In this document: one piece after another, positions 11,601 to 22,456 of the stretch | Numbering within the stretch: the stretch's first letter is position 1 | Layout: each line of letters starts with the position of its first letter | Assembly (NCBI GenBank): GCA_029834535.1 | Contig: JAQMWT010000632.1 | Coordinates: 1-64,000 of the forward strand | Direction: 5' to 3' | Length of the DNA: 64,000 nt | DNA from: Chrysophaeum taylorii | Lineage: Eukaryota; Sar; Pelagophyceae; Pelagomonadales; Pelagomonadaceae | Notes under the pieces: generated by a model | The model's database searches: none | Told to the model about the DNA's origin: nothing | Seen by the model: only the letters and a program-made list of their open reading frames with translations | Position numbers and translations under genes: made by a program

Positions 11601-14225
11601 TCCTTCTTCGTCCCCTACTCCGGCCTCTTCTCCCTCTTCTGACGCTCTCGCCGACGAATCTGGCTCTATGTCACCGCCGCCCTTGCTTCCTTCTTACAAA
11701 GACCTTTTTGCACAAGATGACCTCATTCTTGTCCCAGGTTCCAAACAGCCTAACACTCGCAAGGCCACTTCTATGAAAACTATCCGAGCCCGGTTACAGG
11801 CGTCTACTATTGGTGCTTACAAAGCCGCTGGTGGCAAGCTCGCCGATTTCCGCTGGGATCTTCGCCACCACTTTCTTACGTTCAAGTCTCCCGCCCTCTC
11901 CGCCCTTCATCTCCGTGGTGGTATCCTCTGGTCTGCTATCTGCTCAGAGGGGGAACATGCGTTGTTAGCTCGTCTTCTTCTCCCGTTGCGCACTGACTTA
12001 CTTGCCCGCTACCCATCGCCCACGCCAAGTGCGCATCCAGCATCCCAGCTGCAACCTTTTTAACTGCTGATGGTTCACCTACGTGCCCTATTCCTCAGCC
12101 CCTTTTATCTGCGTTCACTGAACACGCTGCTGCCTTCGGCACTTCTTCCTTACAATATGCACTTACGTACCTGGCGCCGACCAGCTTTATTGATCACAAC
12201 TCATCCGAGTTTGGCGCTACTTCTGCATCTCTGGCTGACTTGGAGGAATACCTTCTGGTCTCTACAGAGTTTATCACCCAGGTCTTACGTACCGACCCTA
12301 CTATCCATATCCAACTGGAATCTGCCCCTACTACTCCTACTGACGCTGTTTCCGCTTATCCCGAAGTTGCGCACACTGCCTCGACCGCAACGTCGCTAAA
12401 CTATAATTCACCAGCCACTGTTGGTCCTGACGAATATAAGGTCCAAGAAGCGGACGTTTCCATTGACGAATATAAACTTAAGTGCCTCCACGGTTTGTCG
12501 CCTGAAAACAGGCACGCCTACCTCAAGGCCATCGCCAAGGAACTCCACGACATTATCCGCTTTGGCTGCTTCAAACTTTCCTTACCCGACGGTGTCTCTC
12601 GTCCTATTGACAGCAAGATGGTGCTGAAGATTAAAACAGACTCTGCAGGCAAATACGTTAAGCACAAGGCTCGCCTCGTCCTACGTGGCTTCCTAGCATC
12701 TCTTGGCGCCGATTTCTTTGGTACCTTCAGCCCCATGGCCACCATGACCGCAATCCGGGTACTACTAGCTATTGCAGCATACAAGCAATTGCCTGTCTAC
12801 CATGCAGACGTCCCGAACGCCTTCGTTCAGTCTGACATCGATGCCAATGTCTATGTTCAGTTACCAGACGGCATCAAGCTTATCGACCCCGATGACGCTA
12901 AGTACAAGGGCCGACGTCTACCGAAACTGCTGAAGTCACTTTATGGACTTAGGCAATCACCATCCCTTTGGAACAAAGAGATAGACGGCTTCTTCCGTAG
13001 CCTTGGTTACAAACGCCTGCATTCGGACTCTTGCCTATATGCTCGAGTATCCGCACATGCTAAGTTCGTCGTATGCAGTCTGTCTGTAGACGACATTGTT
13101 ATTGTGTCCAATGACGACCCACTTCGTACTGAATTACAGGATGCCCTCCGCAAACGGTATGCTGTAGAGCAGTTTGAACCTGTCCATACCCTCCTAGGCA
13201 TGCGTGTGTGTCGCACATCTGACGGCTCCATTTCTCTGGATGTGCAAGCCAAGCTGGATGAACTCTTCGCTGATCACCCAGTCTTGCAGCAACTGACCCC
13301 GCTTAAATATCCTATGTCATCGTCCTTCAAGTATAGAGATGGCACTCCCAGCACTGAAACAGAGTTGTACATCAATTCGCACTTTGCCACCCTCCTTGCC
13401 TTAGGCAGATGTTCGCGTGGTATGCCTGCACCCACATATGTTCACGTCCAAATGCTAGAGCATTTACTTCGCTACCTCAAGAAGCCGGAAAACCGCTTAC
13501 TTCGCCTCTGGTTTCACCCTAAAGGTAATGCCATTGAAGCTCACCTTCGCACTGTCTCCGCTAATCGAATTGATCTATCCACTGTGGTCGACTACCAACC
13601 ACAGGATGTATCTACTGGACAGTTTGACCCCTTAGTTGCCATGGTTGACGCTGACAATGCCCCTTCCTTAGCACAGGAAGATAGGAAATCTACCACCGGG
13701 TTTGTCTTCTATCTTTTCAACTGCCTTATTGGTTGGAAAAGCAAACTTCGACCGATTGTCTCCTGCTCAACTCACGAAGCTGAGTTGATTGCCCTCAGTA
13801 TTTGTGCTGATGAAGCTGTTTGGCTACGCAAGCTGCTGTTGGAACTCTCCTTTGTCGTCAACCCCACCTTCTACGTCAACAATGCTAATGGTGAGAACAC
13901 CGCTGACCCTGTTGACTTCGATGACAATGACAACCCAATTGCTGAAGATATGCGCTTCATCAGAAGCCTACCTCTCTTGTCTGACAATGCTGCCGCTGTT
14001 CACACCTCTAATAACCCAGATGGGTCCTCTCGATCCAAGGCACTGTCGACCAGATGGTTTAAAATCCGTGAGTACATCTCGCTACAGAAAATACGAGTCC
14101 ATCATGTTCCCGGCAAGCTGAACGTGGCGGATGGTTTTACAAAGCCACTTGCTGCTGAGTTCTCCACCTTTCGCTCTCTACTCGGTATGCATCATGCCTC
14201 TGACGACAATCCTTTACAGGATTGA
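8620..14225 (+). pseudogene. pol: pol region of copia element A1 (integrase, RT, RNase H)
   Basis: In order: a pre-integrase region (8640-10400); an HHCC zinc segment near 10480-10610 (FHRVHHC, then CTDCIAHNKRH); an integrase catalytic core near 10675-11020 with the acidic residues of ACDGG, YSDAF and EVESAIG; and a Pro/Ser-rich linker to about 12240. RVT_2 reverse transcriptase spans 12590-13400 (ADVPNAFVQ, YGLRQSPSLW, SVDDIVIVS). RNase H spans 13620-14170 (VDADNAPS, THEAELIAL, SDNAAAVH, ADGFTKPL). The integrase-RT-RNase H order is diagnostic of Ty1/copia. The region has a few interruptions and is therefore scored as a fossil. Copy A3 at 46085-49556 is very close to it. Confidence 0.9.
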
Positions 14226-14333
14226 AGATGTCTAACCCTAGTGACCGCAACGTCGTTAAACTAGCAAACTAGCCCTGGCCCTACCTTTTTTTGCCACATT
14301 TTTGTTTTGTACGTGTCGTGTGAGTGTCACTCA

Positions 14334-16695
14334 TGTCTTTTTCTTGGCACTCCCGTGGCCGTGGCCGTGGCATCTCTCCAGTCGTCCGAAGGACAATTCC
14401 ACGCTCGCTCTCCACGGCCGAGCCTTCTCCCAAGTTGGTTCACAAGCGACAACCCATAACCACTGTCACTCCTACTACCTCCCAGGCTGCTACTGTCTAA
14501 CCTACACCAGCTGAACCTGTTTTACTACAATCCCTAACACTCCAGGATGGCCTCAACATGGATTTTGCCCTGATTGAACGAGGATTCTCTCTTTCTGAGA
14601 GCTTCCGTACTCCTGCTACGCCCTTTCTCTCTTCTGTTATGCGAGCGGAAATCTCTACGGCACTCAACTCGATATATGAATATGCTGACTCTTTACTGTT
14701 TGTGGAACTAACGACATTCATATCCATGCGCCTACCCATTACTACATTTTGGTAAGCTGCTCCTGCTATTACTTCTATTGGCTGCTACAGAGGCCCCAAA
14801 CGTGAACGTTTCATCCTGTCATCCTACTGTACGCAATGCCTCAACGATTTGGGGCAGCCTACATTTCTTGCTTCCACCACATATAATTCGAAGTCACAAG
14901 CACCTAGTGAACTCCCCACTGAAGTGCTGAGTCACCTCAACACAGATGACCACAAGAAGAATGGTCACATCCCCATCTCAACTATCACCACTAACATTTG
15001 TTGCGCTTGTCACAACACCGATCAGGCGCCCATACAACCTAACGTATGTGCGCGTAATGCTACTTCCTTCCAACCCTCCTGTGATGGGTGCTCAGCTGGT
15101 CATATACGCGCAACCATCATACGCACGTATCATTTGCCAAAGGAGCTACATACTCTCTCGACTAGCAGTCTAACGCAACATTCGTCACTTGCTCATTTAG
15201 TCTTATCAGTAACCGATGCAGCCACAGACTCCACTACTCAATTACCATTGGCACTGGATCTTCGGCTTATTACTCAGATGCACCTGGAGCATCTTAACTT
15301 TCTTGTAACGCTCGAGCGAACACAAGCTCGTAAAACTCAGGCTATGTTCAAGCCCACGAAATACCAGCATGCGATTCATACTGTTATCCAATCGTGGGTA
15401 CAACACCTTGACGACTACGTATCATCCTCAGACAACACAAAGCCGCCATCACTCTTGGATGTAATGTTCGGCCCCACCTATACTCCGGCCGAACGTCAAG
15501 ACTTTCTGCACTTCCTAAACACGAAATACCCCCTACTTGCACAGCATGTGTTGACCGAAACGTCATTTAACTACTCACTTCCCTCATCAGAATCTACTCT
15601 GGAAATGTCTTCGCCATCGACACACCCTGCTCCTTCTGCCTCGCATGATGATGTCGATGCATTGCGTCAACAAGTCGAACAACTCCAGGAAACTCTTCGC
15701 CTATATATTCGCAAGGTCAACACCCTCAGCGCTGAGAATCTATCTCTGCGCACAGATCTAACTAACTAACTAACTTCAGACCTCTCCCGAGCATGGGAGC
15801 CAGGCCGGACCGACAGGAGCCAGTCCGGAATCACGGGCCTGTAGACGAGGGGCGCCGAAAGGTGGGTCGGCGGAGAGTGATCATCAAGCTTGTCGCCATG
15901 CGACGAGGAGACCGCGATGTGACTGACAACCAACTCGTCGATAACCCTCCGTCTGCGCCCCCCGGCCATACCCCGTCCCACTGCGAACGTTCCGGCTGCC
16001 AACCGGCCCGCCCGAGAGGCGAATAGGTGCCAACCTACGCCGGGAGGGCGGATGCCCTCGCAAGGCTCAGGATTCATGAGGCACCGTCCTCCATCGCAAC
16101 CATGCGGTCGGCGATCAGGGTAAGGGATGCCATTGCTTCAATTACCTCCCTGGAAAACCGGCTCTTTCCTCCTACAGCCAATGCACACGTGTTGCTTGTA
16201 ACACTGTTCAAGATCACAGAGCTCCTGTCTCGCTTAACGCCAACAGCTCATGACCAATATGCCGCCAACCTTTCCTCCCCGGACGATCACCTCCATCGTC
16301 TGCGTAATAATTTGCTCTCGTGTATTCAAAGCATTCCCTTCGCATGTGAATTGGAAGACCCTTCTATCCTCTCGGATCCGTTCGCTGAGTCCAACTTGTT
16401 GGAAAACCAACTGGACACCATACAACTTGACTCACTAGTGCCATCCCTACTGAATGCTTTACTTGCACTCACGTTTCGTATGGTACCACACCATTCTACT
16501 ATTGGCGTTCACCGCCTGACTGCAAAAGCTGACGAAGACGATACCGATATCCTCGAACCAGTAACGTCCACTACCTCAGATAGCTTTAACACACTGTCTG
16601 TCGTACCTGTGTTTCGTAATGCTCTGTTCAAAAGCGTCAAGTCGACTCTCAACTCCACCAAGTTCAAGCCCAAAGACACCCTGTTACACTCTTGA
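14334..16695 (+). pseudogene. third ORF of copia element A1, downstream of pol
   Basis: An extra coding region lies between RNase H and the 3' LTR in the same orientation. It opens at the ATG at 14334 with a short Arg/Gly-rich head (MSFSWHSRGRGRGIS). It then has a Cys-containing block near 14990-15110 (ICCACHN, FQPSCDGC), a helical region, a coiled coil just before 15760 (VDALRQQVEQLQETLRLY) and, beyond a SINE-like insertion, a helical C-terminal half with an acidic tail near 16530. The family B third ORF follows the same plan (FQLSC, AHTRAIILR, coiled coil, helical end, acidic tail). No membrane segment or signal peptide is evident. The function is unknown; nucleic-acid binding by the RG head is only an inference. 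It is a fossil with a few interruptions. Confidence 0.7.
15760..16119 (-). mobile_element. SINE-like repeat C, copy 1
   Basis: A copy of a ~360-bp repeat also found at 41011-41345, 53247-53612, 54021-54250 and 58500-58862. On its own strand it begins CCCTGATCGCC and ends in a GTTA tail, seen here as TAACTAACTAAC on the plus strand. Its last ~45 bp match the 3' end of the LINE at 20522-22365. It sits inside the third ORF of A1; copy A3 lacks it at the same place, which shows that it is an insertion. I could not find a convincing pol III A or B box. Confidence 0.85.
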
Positions 16696-16832
16696 TGCCT
16701 CTTATGTGACCTCTGATACCATCAAGACTGTATTCTCCTTCCTTTCTTTTTTTTTCTTTCTTTCTTCTTCATCATCATCTTTCTCGAGAGATGCTCTACA
16801 GTCGCACCTTGCGCTTAAGACATCTCGAGGGG

Positions 16833-17145
16833 TGCAGAGGAATCTGCTGCCTCTTACCCTTATCCGTCCGTTGAGGACGTGATCTCTTCCTTACCCTTCT
16901 TCTTCCTTTCTACGCAATCAAATAGTCCTCTGATTTGTGCCTACGCTCATCATCACGGTCTAGCGCGTCCCGAGGTATGTAGCACTATACACTTAACCTT
17001 TCTCGTGTAGTTCTGGATGCCGCCTGTCGTGCTCTGAGGATATAGGGAACATAACCTTTCATTCCCCGAATTGACCTTCCAGACGCTCACGATGAGACGG
17101 GATGGTTTCCCAGGTGACTTACCACTGCTTGCTAAATGCTCTGCA
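16833..17145 (+). repeat. 3' LTR of A1
   Basis: This 313-bp partner of 5003-5324 begins TGCAGAG and ends CTCTGCA. It is preceded by a short purine tract (GAGGGG, 16827-16832) that fits a plus-strand primer. The next base, 17146, already belongs to a family B pol end on the plus strand. Confidence 0.93.
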
Positions 17146-17310
17146 CGGCACCCATAATATCGCCGATGGATTTACCAAACCCTTTGGAGCTCCACTCTTC
17201 AGCAGATTTCGCACGTTACTCGGCTTACAACAACCCATAGCTCAACAAGATGGTTAATCATTACCCTCCATTATGTCCGAACTGACGTTAAACTAACCCT
17301 GCTATGTAAA

Positions 17311-18413
17311 GGAACAAGTGCAGGCCAGTAAGTTCGCCAGTAAGTTCACCTGGTCCCAATCTCTAACCCCAGTAAGTTCGGCGTAAGCCCACTCGTGCTC
17401 ACATCCACTCACCCCACTCTCCTTCGAGCTCGTCGCTCTCACCTCCGCCAATCTAAGCTGCTCCCAATCTCTAACCCCAGTAAGTTCGGCGTAAGCCCAC
17501 TCGTGCTCACATCCACTCACCCCACTCTCCTTCGAGCTCGTCGCTCTCACCTCCGCCAATCTAAGCTGCTTTGATCCGTACACGCCGCTAGCCTTTGCGT
17601 TCACTCTAAAAACCCCAGTAAGTTCACTTGGTCCCAGTTAGCTCACCTGGTCACTAAGTTCACCTAGTTCCAATCTCAAACCCCAGTAAGTTCACCTGGT
17701 CCCAGTAAGTTCACCTACAGTGCGCGTGTAGACGCCGGGAGGGGGCTTATCGGTATTGCGCAGCACGTGTGGGGTAGGGTGGAGTCGTCGACTCAGAAGA
17801 GGATATTCTCGGGGTTGCCGATCGACAGAGAGCCACGTAGAGCTGGACGTGGCAGAAGACGGGCTTCGCCAAGAGGACGCCGACCTCGCGGGGCGTCTGG
17901 CCCTGGCTCTTGGTGATCGTTTGGCGTCGGCGGGCCTTACGGGATACAGGTTGGAGGAGCCTCGGTGACAACGACACGATCGATCATGTATCTGGTACCG
18001 TTGCAGTGGCCGTGCGACGGGTCGAGGTTGCGAAGACTTTAAGCTCGCGATCAAAGTCAGCATGCCGTTGGTTGTCAGGGAGTTGAAAACTCGACTGTAA
18101 AGAGCGAGGCGTCGGCTTCCGACCCAACCTAGTCGGCCGAAAAGAACTCCGACGCCTCGTCTTCGGGAAAAAAAGGCCGCGGTCATGCGCGCGTTGTCAG
18201 CATCGACAACATCGTTTCGACGGGGCGTGAGAATGGCGCGCTGAAAGAGCCGCCGCGGGTCGTGGAAATAGTCTGCGAGGTCGCCGTAGACGGCTTGGAG
18301 GATCACTGTCTGGCTCTCGCGCCTACCTGATCCTTACTCTCGCGCCTATCTGATCCTTACCCTAAATCGAGGGACAAACAGACAAACAGACAAACATCTG
18401 TCGATTAGTAGTT
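17311..18413 (-). mobile_element. Helitron fragment 1 (Pif1-like helicase C-terminus)
   Basis: The minus strand encodes the end of a Helitron helicase. From 18306 down, the frame reads AVYGDLADYFHDPRRLF then RAILTPRRNDVVDADNARMT. In a second frame come RNLDPSHGHCNGTRYMIDRVV (17965-18030, shown here as RNLDPSH and CNGTRYMIDRVV) and, in a third, RRRQTITKSQGQTPREVGV and PVFCHVQLYVALCRS. These blocks match the conserved Helitron helicase end, so the gene is frameshifted at least twice and truncated at the front, with no Rep domain. On its own strand the element begins ACTACTAATCGACAGATG and ends GGCCTGCACTTGTTC. The intact spacer of B0 (890-960) supplies the empty site, and no target duplication is seen, as expected for a Helitron. 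Confidence 0.85.
17354..17571. repeat. 108-bp direct duplication in Helitron 1
   Basis: A block starting CCCAATCTCTAACCCCAG and running to CTAAGCTGCT is present twice in tandem, at about 17354-17461 and 17462-17570. Helitron copies 2 and 3 carry it once, so the duplication is private to this copy. It lies in the 3' subterminal zone, which is full of AGTAAGTTCACCTGG-type motifs. Confidence 0.8.
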
Positions 18414-18434
18414 AGGATACTGGCTCGCTAAAAT

Positions 18435-20485
18435 GTGAAATGCAATAAAAGATGTGATGTGGAAATTCCTCTCATGATGAATCCCACTAAAAACAAAGAT
18501 TCTGCGAGCCGACGCCACTCTACCATGAACCGTGGTCGCGGTGGTGGTATACTGTCACTGTCCCCACCTTTTAGTGCTCTAACTCCAAGCGTTGCACCGA
18601 CTAGTTCCCCTAATCGGAAACATCAAACCTATTTGTCGGTGGCGCAAGGACATCAATATACGCCCGTGACGCCCAAGGCGCCCAAGGCAACTGCCCAACA
18701 ACTGTCTAAATCGCAAGCAGCAAAGTCTGAGTATTTCCTGCTCAAACACTCTAAGTTTGACGTATTAGCGATGATGTCCGGGAACGTTACTGCTCTTGGT
18801 TCATCACCACCCAACTTTCTTATTCCGCAGCACAAGGACCCCCAGTGCTGGCTTACGTCTTTGCAGCAGCTGCTTACGGAAGCACAACCGACAGAGTTTG
18901 TAGACAATGTACAATATCTCAGTTCAGTGTTGTGTGTCAAAACTAAGCGTATCCGAAACGCCCCCGCTATATCTCCTAACGAGGGCATACGTCTTCATCG
19001 CTTCCCACGCATTAAAGGGGTTGTCAAAGTACATGTGACGTGTACAAAGTGCTACAATGAAACTGATATGCCAGGCACACCAGTCGTGTTCATCATCTGT
19101 AATGAAGATGAACTTAAAATTGACAGGCTTCGCCAAATTATTGAGGATCATCTCGCGTCTGAGCAACACGCATCCCACTGCTTTGACGTACCGCGCCTTT
19201 TCTTTTTGTTGATTTGTGCGCTGTGCGATCGGTCACACCATGGGATAGCCTTAATTCGCAACAGCCAGCAGCCATTCCAACTGTCTTGTTTTAATGATCC
19301 GGCTGCTCACACTAGAGCTATAATCCTCCGCCTTGGAAAGTCAATTGCTATTAATAAGCAGCTAAAAGAGGCAATCATGCAGACTGCGACATTCCTTCAA
19401 GTTGATGCCTCTAAATCATTGTTAACCTTGACGATAGCACCATGCTTTTACTTTAGCTGCCCTTTATCTCGAGTGTAAATCTTGAGATTATTGTAGCAGC
19501 TTGGTCTTTGTTACATTCTGTTGAAGATAGAGTATGTGTAGTAACCAACCCGGATGAGCTGCTTAACGTGCTTGTCGAACGCTTCGTTAATGATGTTTCC
19601 CATCAATTTAACGCAATCTCCTCATAGACATTACCGCCGATGCTTAATTATTTTCGTCAACTATCACCTGTACTAAAAACTGCCTTTAAAAACGTGTTAG
19701 TCCAAGTTGGCTACCCATCCAAAATAATTGATACCTTTTCAGATAATACCTCTTCTGAAGATGTGTCACCAGCGCCGATCGACAATCCACTCGCTGAACC
19801 CACGCCAGATAAAGCTAACGACAATATGGCTGAATCTTTACACCAATTAAAAGAAGAGGTTCGGTATTTATCCTTACGTCTCACTAACACCGAAGAGCAA
19901 TTGATGGCACGAGATCAACAACTATCGCTTGCACTAACTTCTCTCACACAGATGCAAGAGGCTTACGAAACTTTAAATACTCAAGTGACCGAGAACATAA
20001 AGCATGTGTCTTTGTTAGACAACAGATCGTCGAGTCTTCAGATGCATCAGGACACTATAATCCCGGCCTCTGCTGTATTTGTCCATATCATCACTCGTTC
20101 GCTCATCTCGTCATTCATTGGACAGTTCCCTCCAGATACGTATAATGAGGCACAGCGAGCTCTAATCGACGACGCAGCTCACAGTTTACATACAGCTATG
20201 TCTGATGTACATGATCGTGTTATTCCTGCTTTGGATCTACCCGCTCTTACACCAGATGCTGCTATGTCCTTCCTCTCGTCTGTTATGGCACCCTTGGTCA
20301 CCTTGAGTGATGCAATGACTACGCACAATACTTTTAACGACCTATCCTCCGATGATCACAATTCGTCTTCTCCAGAGTTAAAGGAACTGGACGATAATAG
20401 CGAGGATGAATTGGACCACACATCTGATGTTGTGGATACCGATACCGCTTCTTTACGCAACATCACAGCACGCTGGACATCATAA
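18435..20485 (+). pseudogene. third ORF of copia element B1
   Basis: This counterpart of 14334-16695 lies downstream of pol. It begins near 18470 with a short basic segment and an RG-rich stretch (MNRGRGGG at 18524), then a Ser/Pro linker. A block with CTKC (19040-19060) and FQLSC (19275-19295) follows, and then AHTRAIILRLGKSI. The second half has a long heptad-rich coiled coil (SLHQLKEEVRYLSLRLTNTE at 19825-19890), a helical region and an acidic tail (ELDDNSEDELDH). The same protein is seen at 39539-40978 and in pieces at 1-868 and 42961-43864. The role is unknown. This copy has a few interruptions. Confidence 0.75.
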
Positions 20486-20521
20486 TTAATTTGTCTTGTT
20501 TTGTTGTTGTCTGTTCCATTG

Positions 20522-22281
20522 CCGACGTGTTCAAGGCACACTTCAAGCAGCTCTACAGTCGACAAGCTCGCTACGACCCCACCGTGATCAACGACGTTGA
20601 CCAGTTGCCGATCCGTCCGGAACTCGGGGAACCACCGATGCAGGAGGAGATAAAACGGGCCGTTGGTCAGCTGAACTGCACCGCGCCCGGCGAATCGGGC
20701 CTGCGCGCGGAGGTCTGGAAGGCGCTCGCCACCGACGCTCGCACACTCCCGCTGTTGGAGCGTGTAGTCCTCGAGTTCTGGGAGTCCGAAGTCCAGCCGG
20801 CCGAGTGGGACGTAGGCCTCCTCGGGATTCTCCCCAAGAAGGGGGACCTCTCCCTGCCGGGCAACTACCGCGGGATCATGATGCTCGAGGTCGCGCAGAA
20901 GATCGTTTCGAACATCGTCCGTGCGCGACTCAACGTCATCTGCGAGGCCCTCGATCACGAGTCCCAATGTGGCTTCCGACCCGAGCGCGGTACGTCCGAC
21001 GCCACCTTCTCGCTCAAGCTAGCGCTGAAGAAGCGGCGTGAGTACGGTCAGGACTCGTGGGTACTGTTCATCGATTTCGTTAAGGCGTTCGACCGCGTCC
21101 CGCGAGAGCTTCTCTGGGAGGTGCTCCTGAAGTTCGGCGTCCCGCCGAAGCTCGTCGCAGTCATCAAGGGCCTCCACCGAATCCAGGTCCACTTCTCGGT
21201 CAGCGGTGTCGTCGCCTCGGTTGACTCGATCATCGGCGTCAAGCAGGGCGACGTCCTGGGCCCCGTCCTGTTCGTGCTGTTCATGGCGGCACTGACGACG
21301 TCGTTTCGACGACGCCATGGCCGCCCGTGTGTCTACCGTACGCGGAAAGACTTTCAGATGACGAACCGGGGTTGGTCCGCTCGCGGCGACGAGTTTCCCT
21401 TCGATGAATCGGCGTACGCCGACGACGTTGCCTTTCTCTTCTGGGACCGCCACATCGCCGCCAGCGAGACACCGCGCCTCATCGAACACTGCGACGCCTG
21501 GGGCATGGAGGTGCATTGCGGCAACCGACACACGAAAGCGGCGTCCAAAACGGAGATGCTGCTCGTCGCTCGCCCGGCACACCTGTACGGCGACCCAAAG
21601 TCGTTCGACGACACGAACCTCTCGGACATCGAGCTCGGGCGCGGCCGCTTCATACCGGTCGTCGACCAGTTTAAGTACCTCGGCTCGGTCCTCTCGCGCG
21701 ACTGCCGCGACGACTCAGACGTCGACGCGCGGATCAAGAAGGCGTCTCAGGCCTTTGGTGCCTTGCGGGACTGCATCTTCGCCTCGAAGTCCGTCTCTGC
21801 TCGCGCCAAGCGCCTCGTCTATGTCTCGCTCGTCCTGGCCATCCTCCTTCACGGTGCGGAATCGTGGTGCCTCACCGAGGTCCTGTTCCGCCGGCCGCGG
21901 TGTTTCCACGCGCAGTGCGCCCGCGTCATGTGTCGTGTGACCCGGAAACACACCTGGTTCCACCACATCTCAACGGAGATCCTGCTGCGGCGCCTCGGCG
22001 TCGAGTCCATCGACGTCTACGTCACGCACCGCCAGCTCCGCTGGGCCGGTCACGTCGCCCGCATGCCCTTCTCCCGACTCCTTCGCAAGATGCTCTCGTC
22101 TTGGGTCCGCTCCAAGCGCCCACCGGGGGCTCCGCAGATGACGTACGGGAGGTCGCTCGCCAAGGCACTCCGGAAATGCGACATCCCCTTCAACTCGTGG
22201 CACGACCTCGCACAAGACCGCGCGCAGTGGCGGTCCGCCATCCATGCACTTTCATCCCTCGCCTCTACCCCAACTGTGTGA
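20522..22281 (+). CDS. LINE reverse transcriptase, N-terminally truncated
   Basis: An open frame of ~586 codons with no N-terminus of its own: the frame is merely open at the upstream end and the endonuclease domain is missing. RT motifs appear in order: LLGILPKKGDLSLPGNYRGI (20815-20880), the finger motif FIDFVKAFDRV with catalytic Asp (21067-21100), GVKQGDVLGPVLF (21235-21275), and FDESAYADDVAFLF with the catalytic YADD (21400-21440). FKYLGSVLSRD (21670) follows. The C-terminal domain has RQLRWAGHVARMP and SWHDLAQDRAQWR, common in RTE-type LINEs. The stop is TGA at 22279. The uninterrupted frame suggests a fairly young copy. It is dead on arrival because of the 5' truncation. Confidence 0.9.
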
Positions 22282-22365
22282 TTTTTGCTCTGTGATCCTG
22301 GACCGGCTACTACCGGCCCAGCCTGGCTCCCATGCCCGGGGGAGGTCCGAAGTTAGTTAGTTAGT
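20522..22365 (+). mobile_element. RTE-like LINE, 5'-truncated
   Basis: A non-LTR retrotransposon that starts inside its reverse-transcriptase ORF and ends in a GTTAGTTAGTTA tail. It is flanked by perfect 10-bp target duplications, TGTTCCATTG at 20512-20521 and 22366-22375. The uninterrupted site is visible in B2 near 39500 (minus). The last ~45 bp before the tail are shared with SINE-like repeat C and with a short LINE end at 56463-56640. The 5' truncation is typical of target-primed insertion. Clade assignment to RTE rests on the C-terminal LRWAGHVARM block and the short repeat tail. Confidence 0.92.
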
Positions 22366-22456
22366 TGTTCCATTGTTCACTGTTCTCATGTATATTGCAC
22401 AAGTTCCGCCTCAAGAACGTCTGAAATGCATAAACCGTTTTCACACGTTGAGGGGG

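Larger units (their letters stand above)
5003..17145 (+). mobile_element. Ty1/copia element A1 with both LTRs
   Basis: The most complete element of the window, 12.1 kb. In order it has a 5' LTR (5003-5324), tRNA primer site, leader, gag-protease, integrase, RT, RNase H, an extra third ORF, a purine tract and a 3' LTR (16833-17145). Both LTRs begin TGCAGAG and end CTCTGCA. By eye they differ at roughly 15 of about 310 aligned bases plus two small indels, which suggests an old rather than a recent insertion. No matching target duplication is seen: the left flank is family B on the minus strand and the right flank is family B on the plus strand, so the borders have been rearranged. The coding part has a handful of interruptions and a SINE-like repeat lies in the third ORF. 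Confidence 0.93.

Noticed and set aside
17692-18306. 204-codon minus frame as an intact host gene
   Set aside because: Its N-terminal part is the Helitron helicase, but conserved blocks then continue in two other frames. It is a frameshifted transposon relic.
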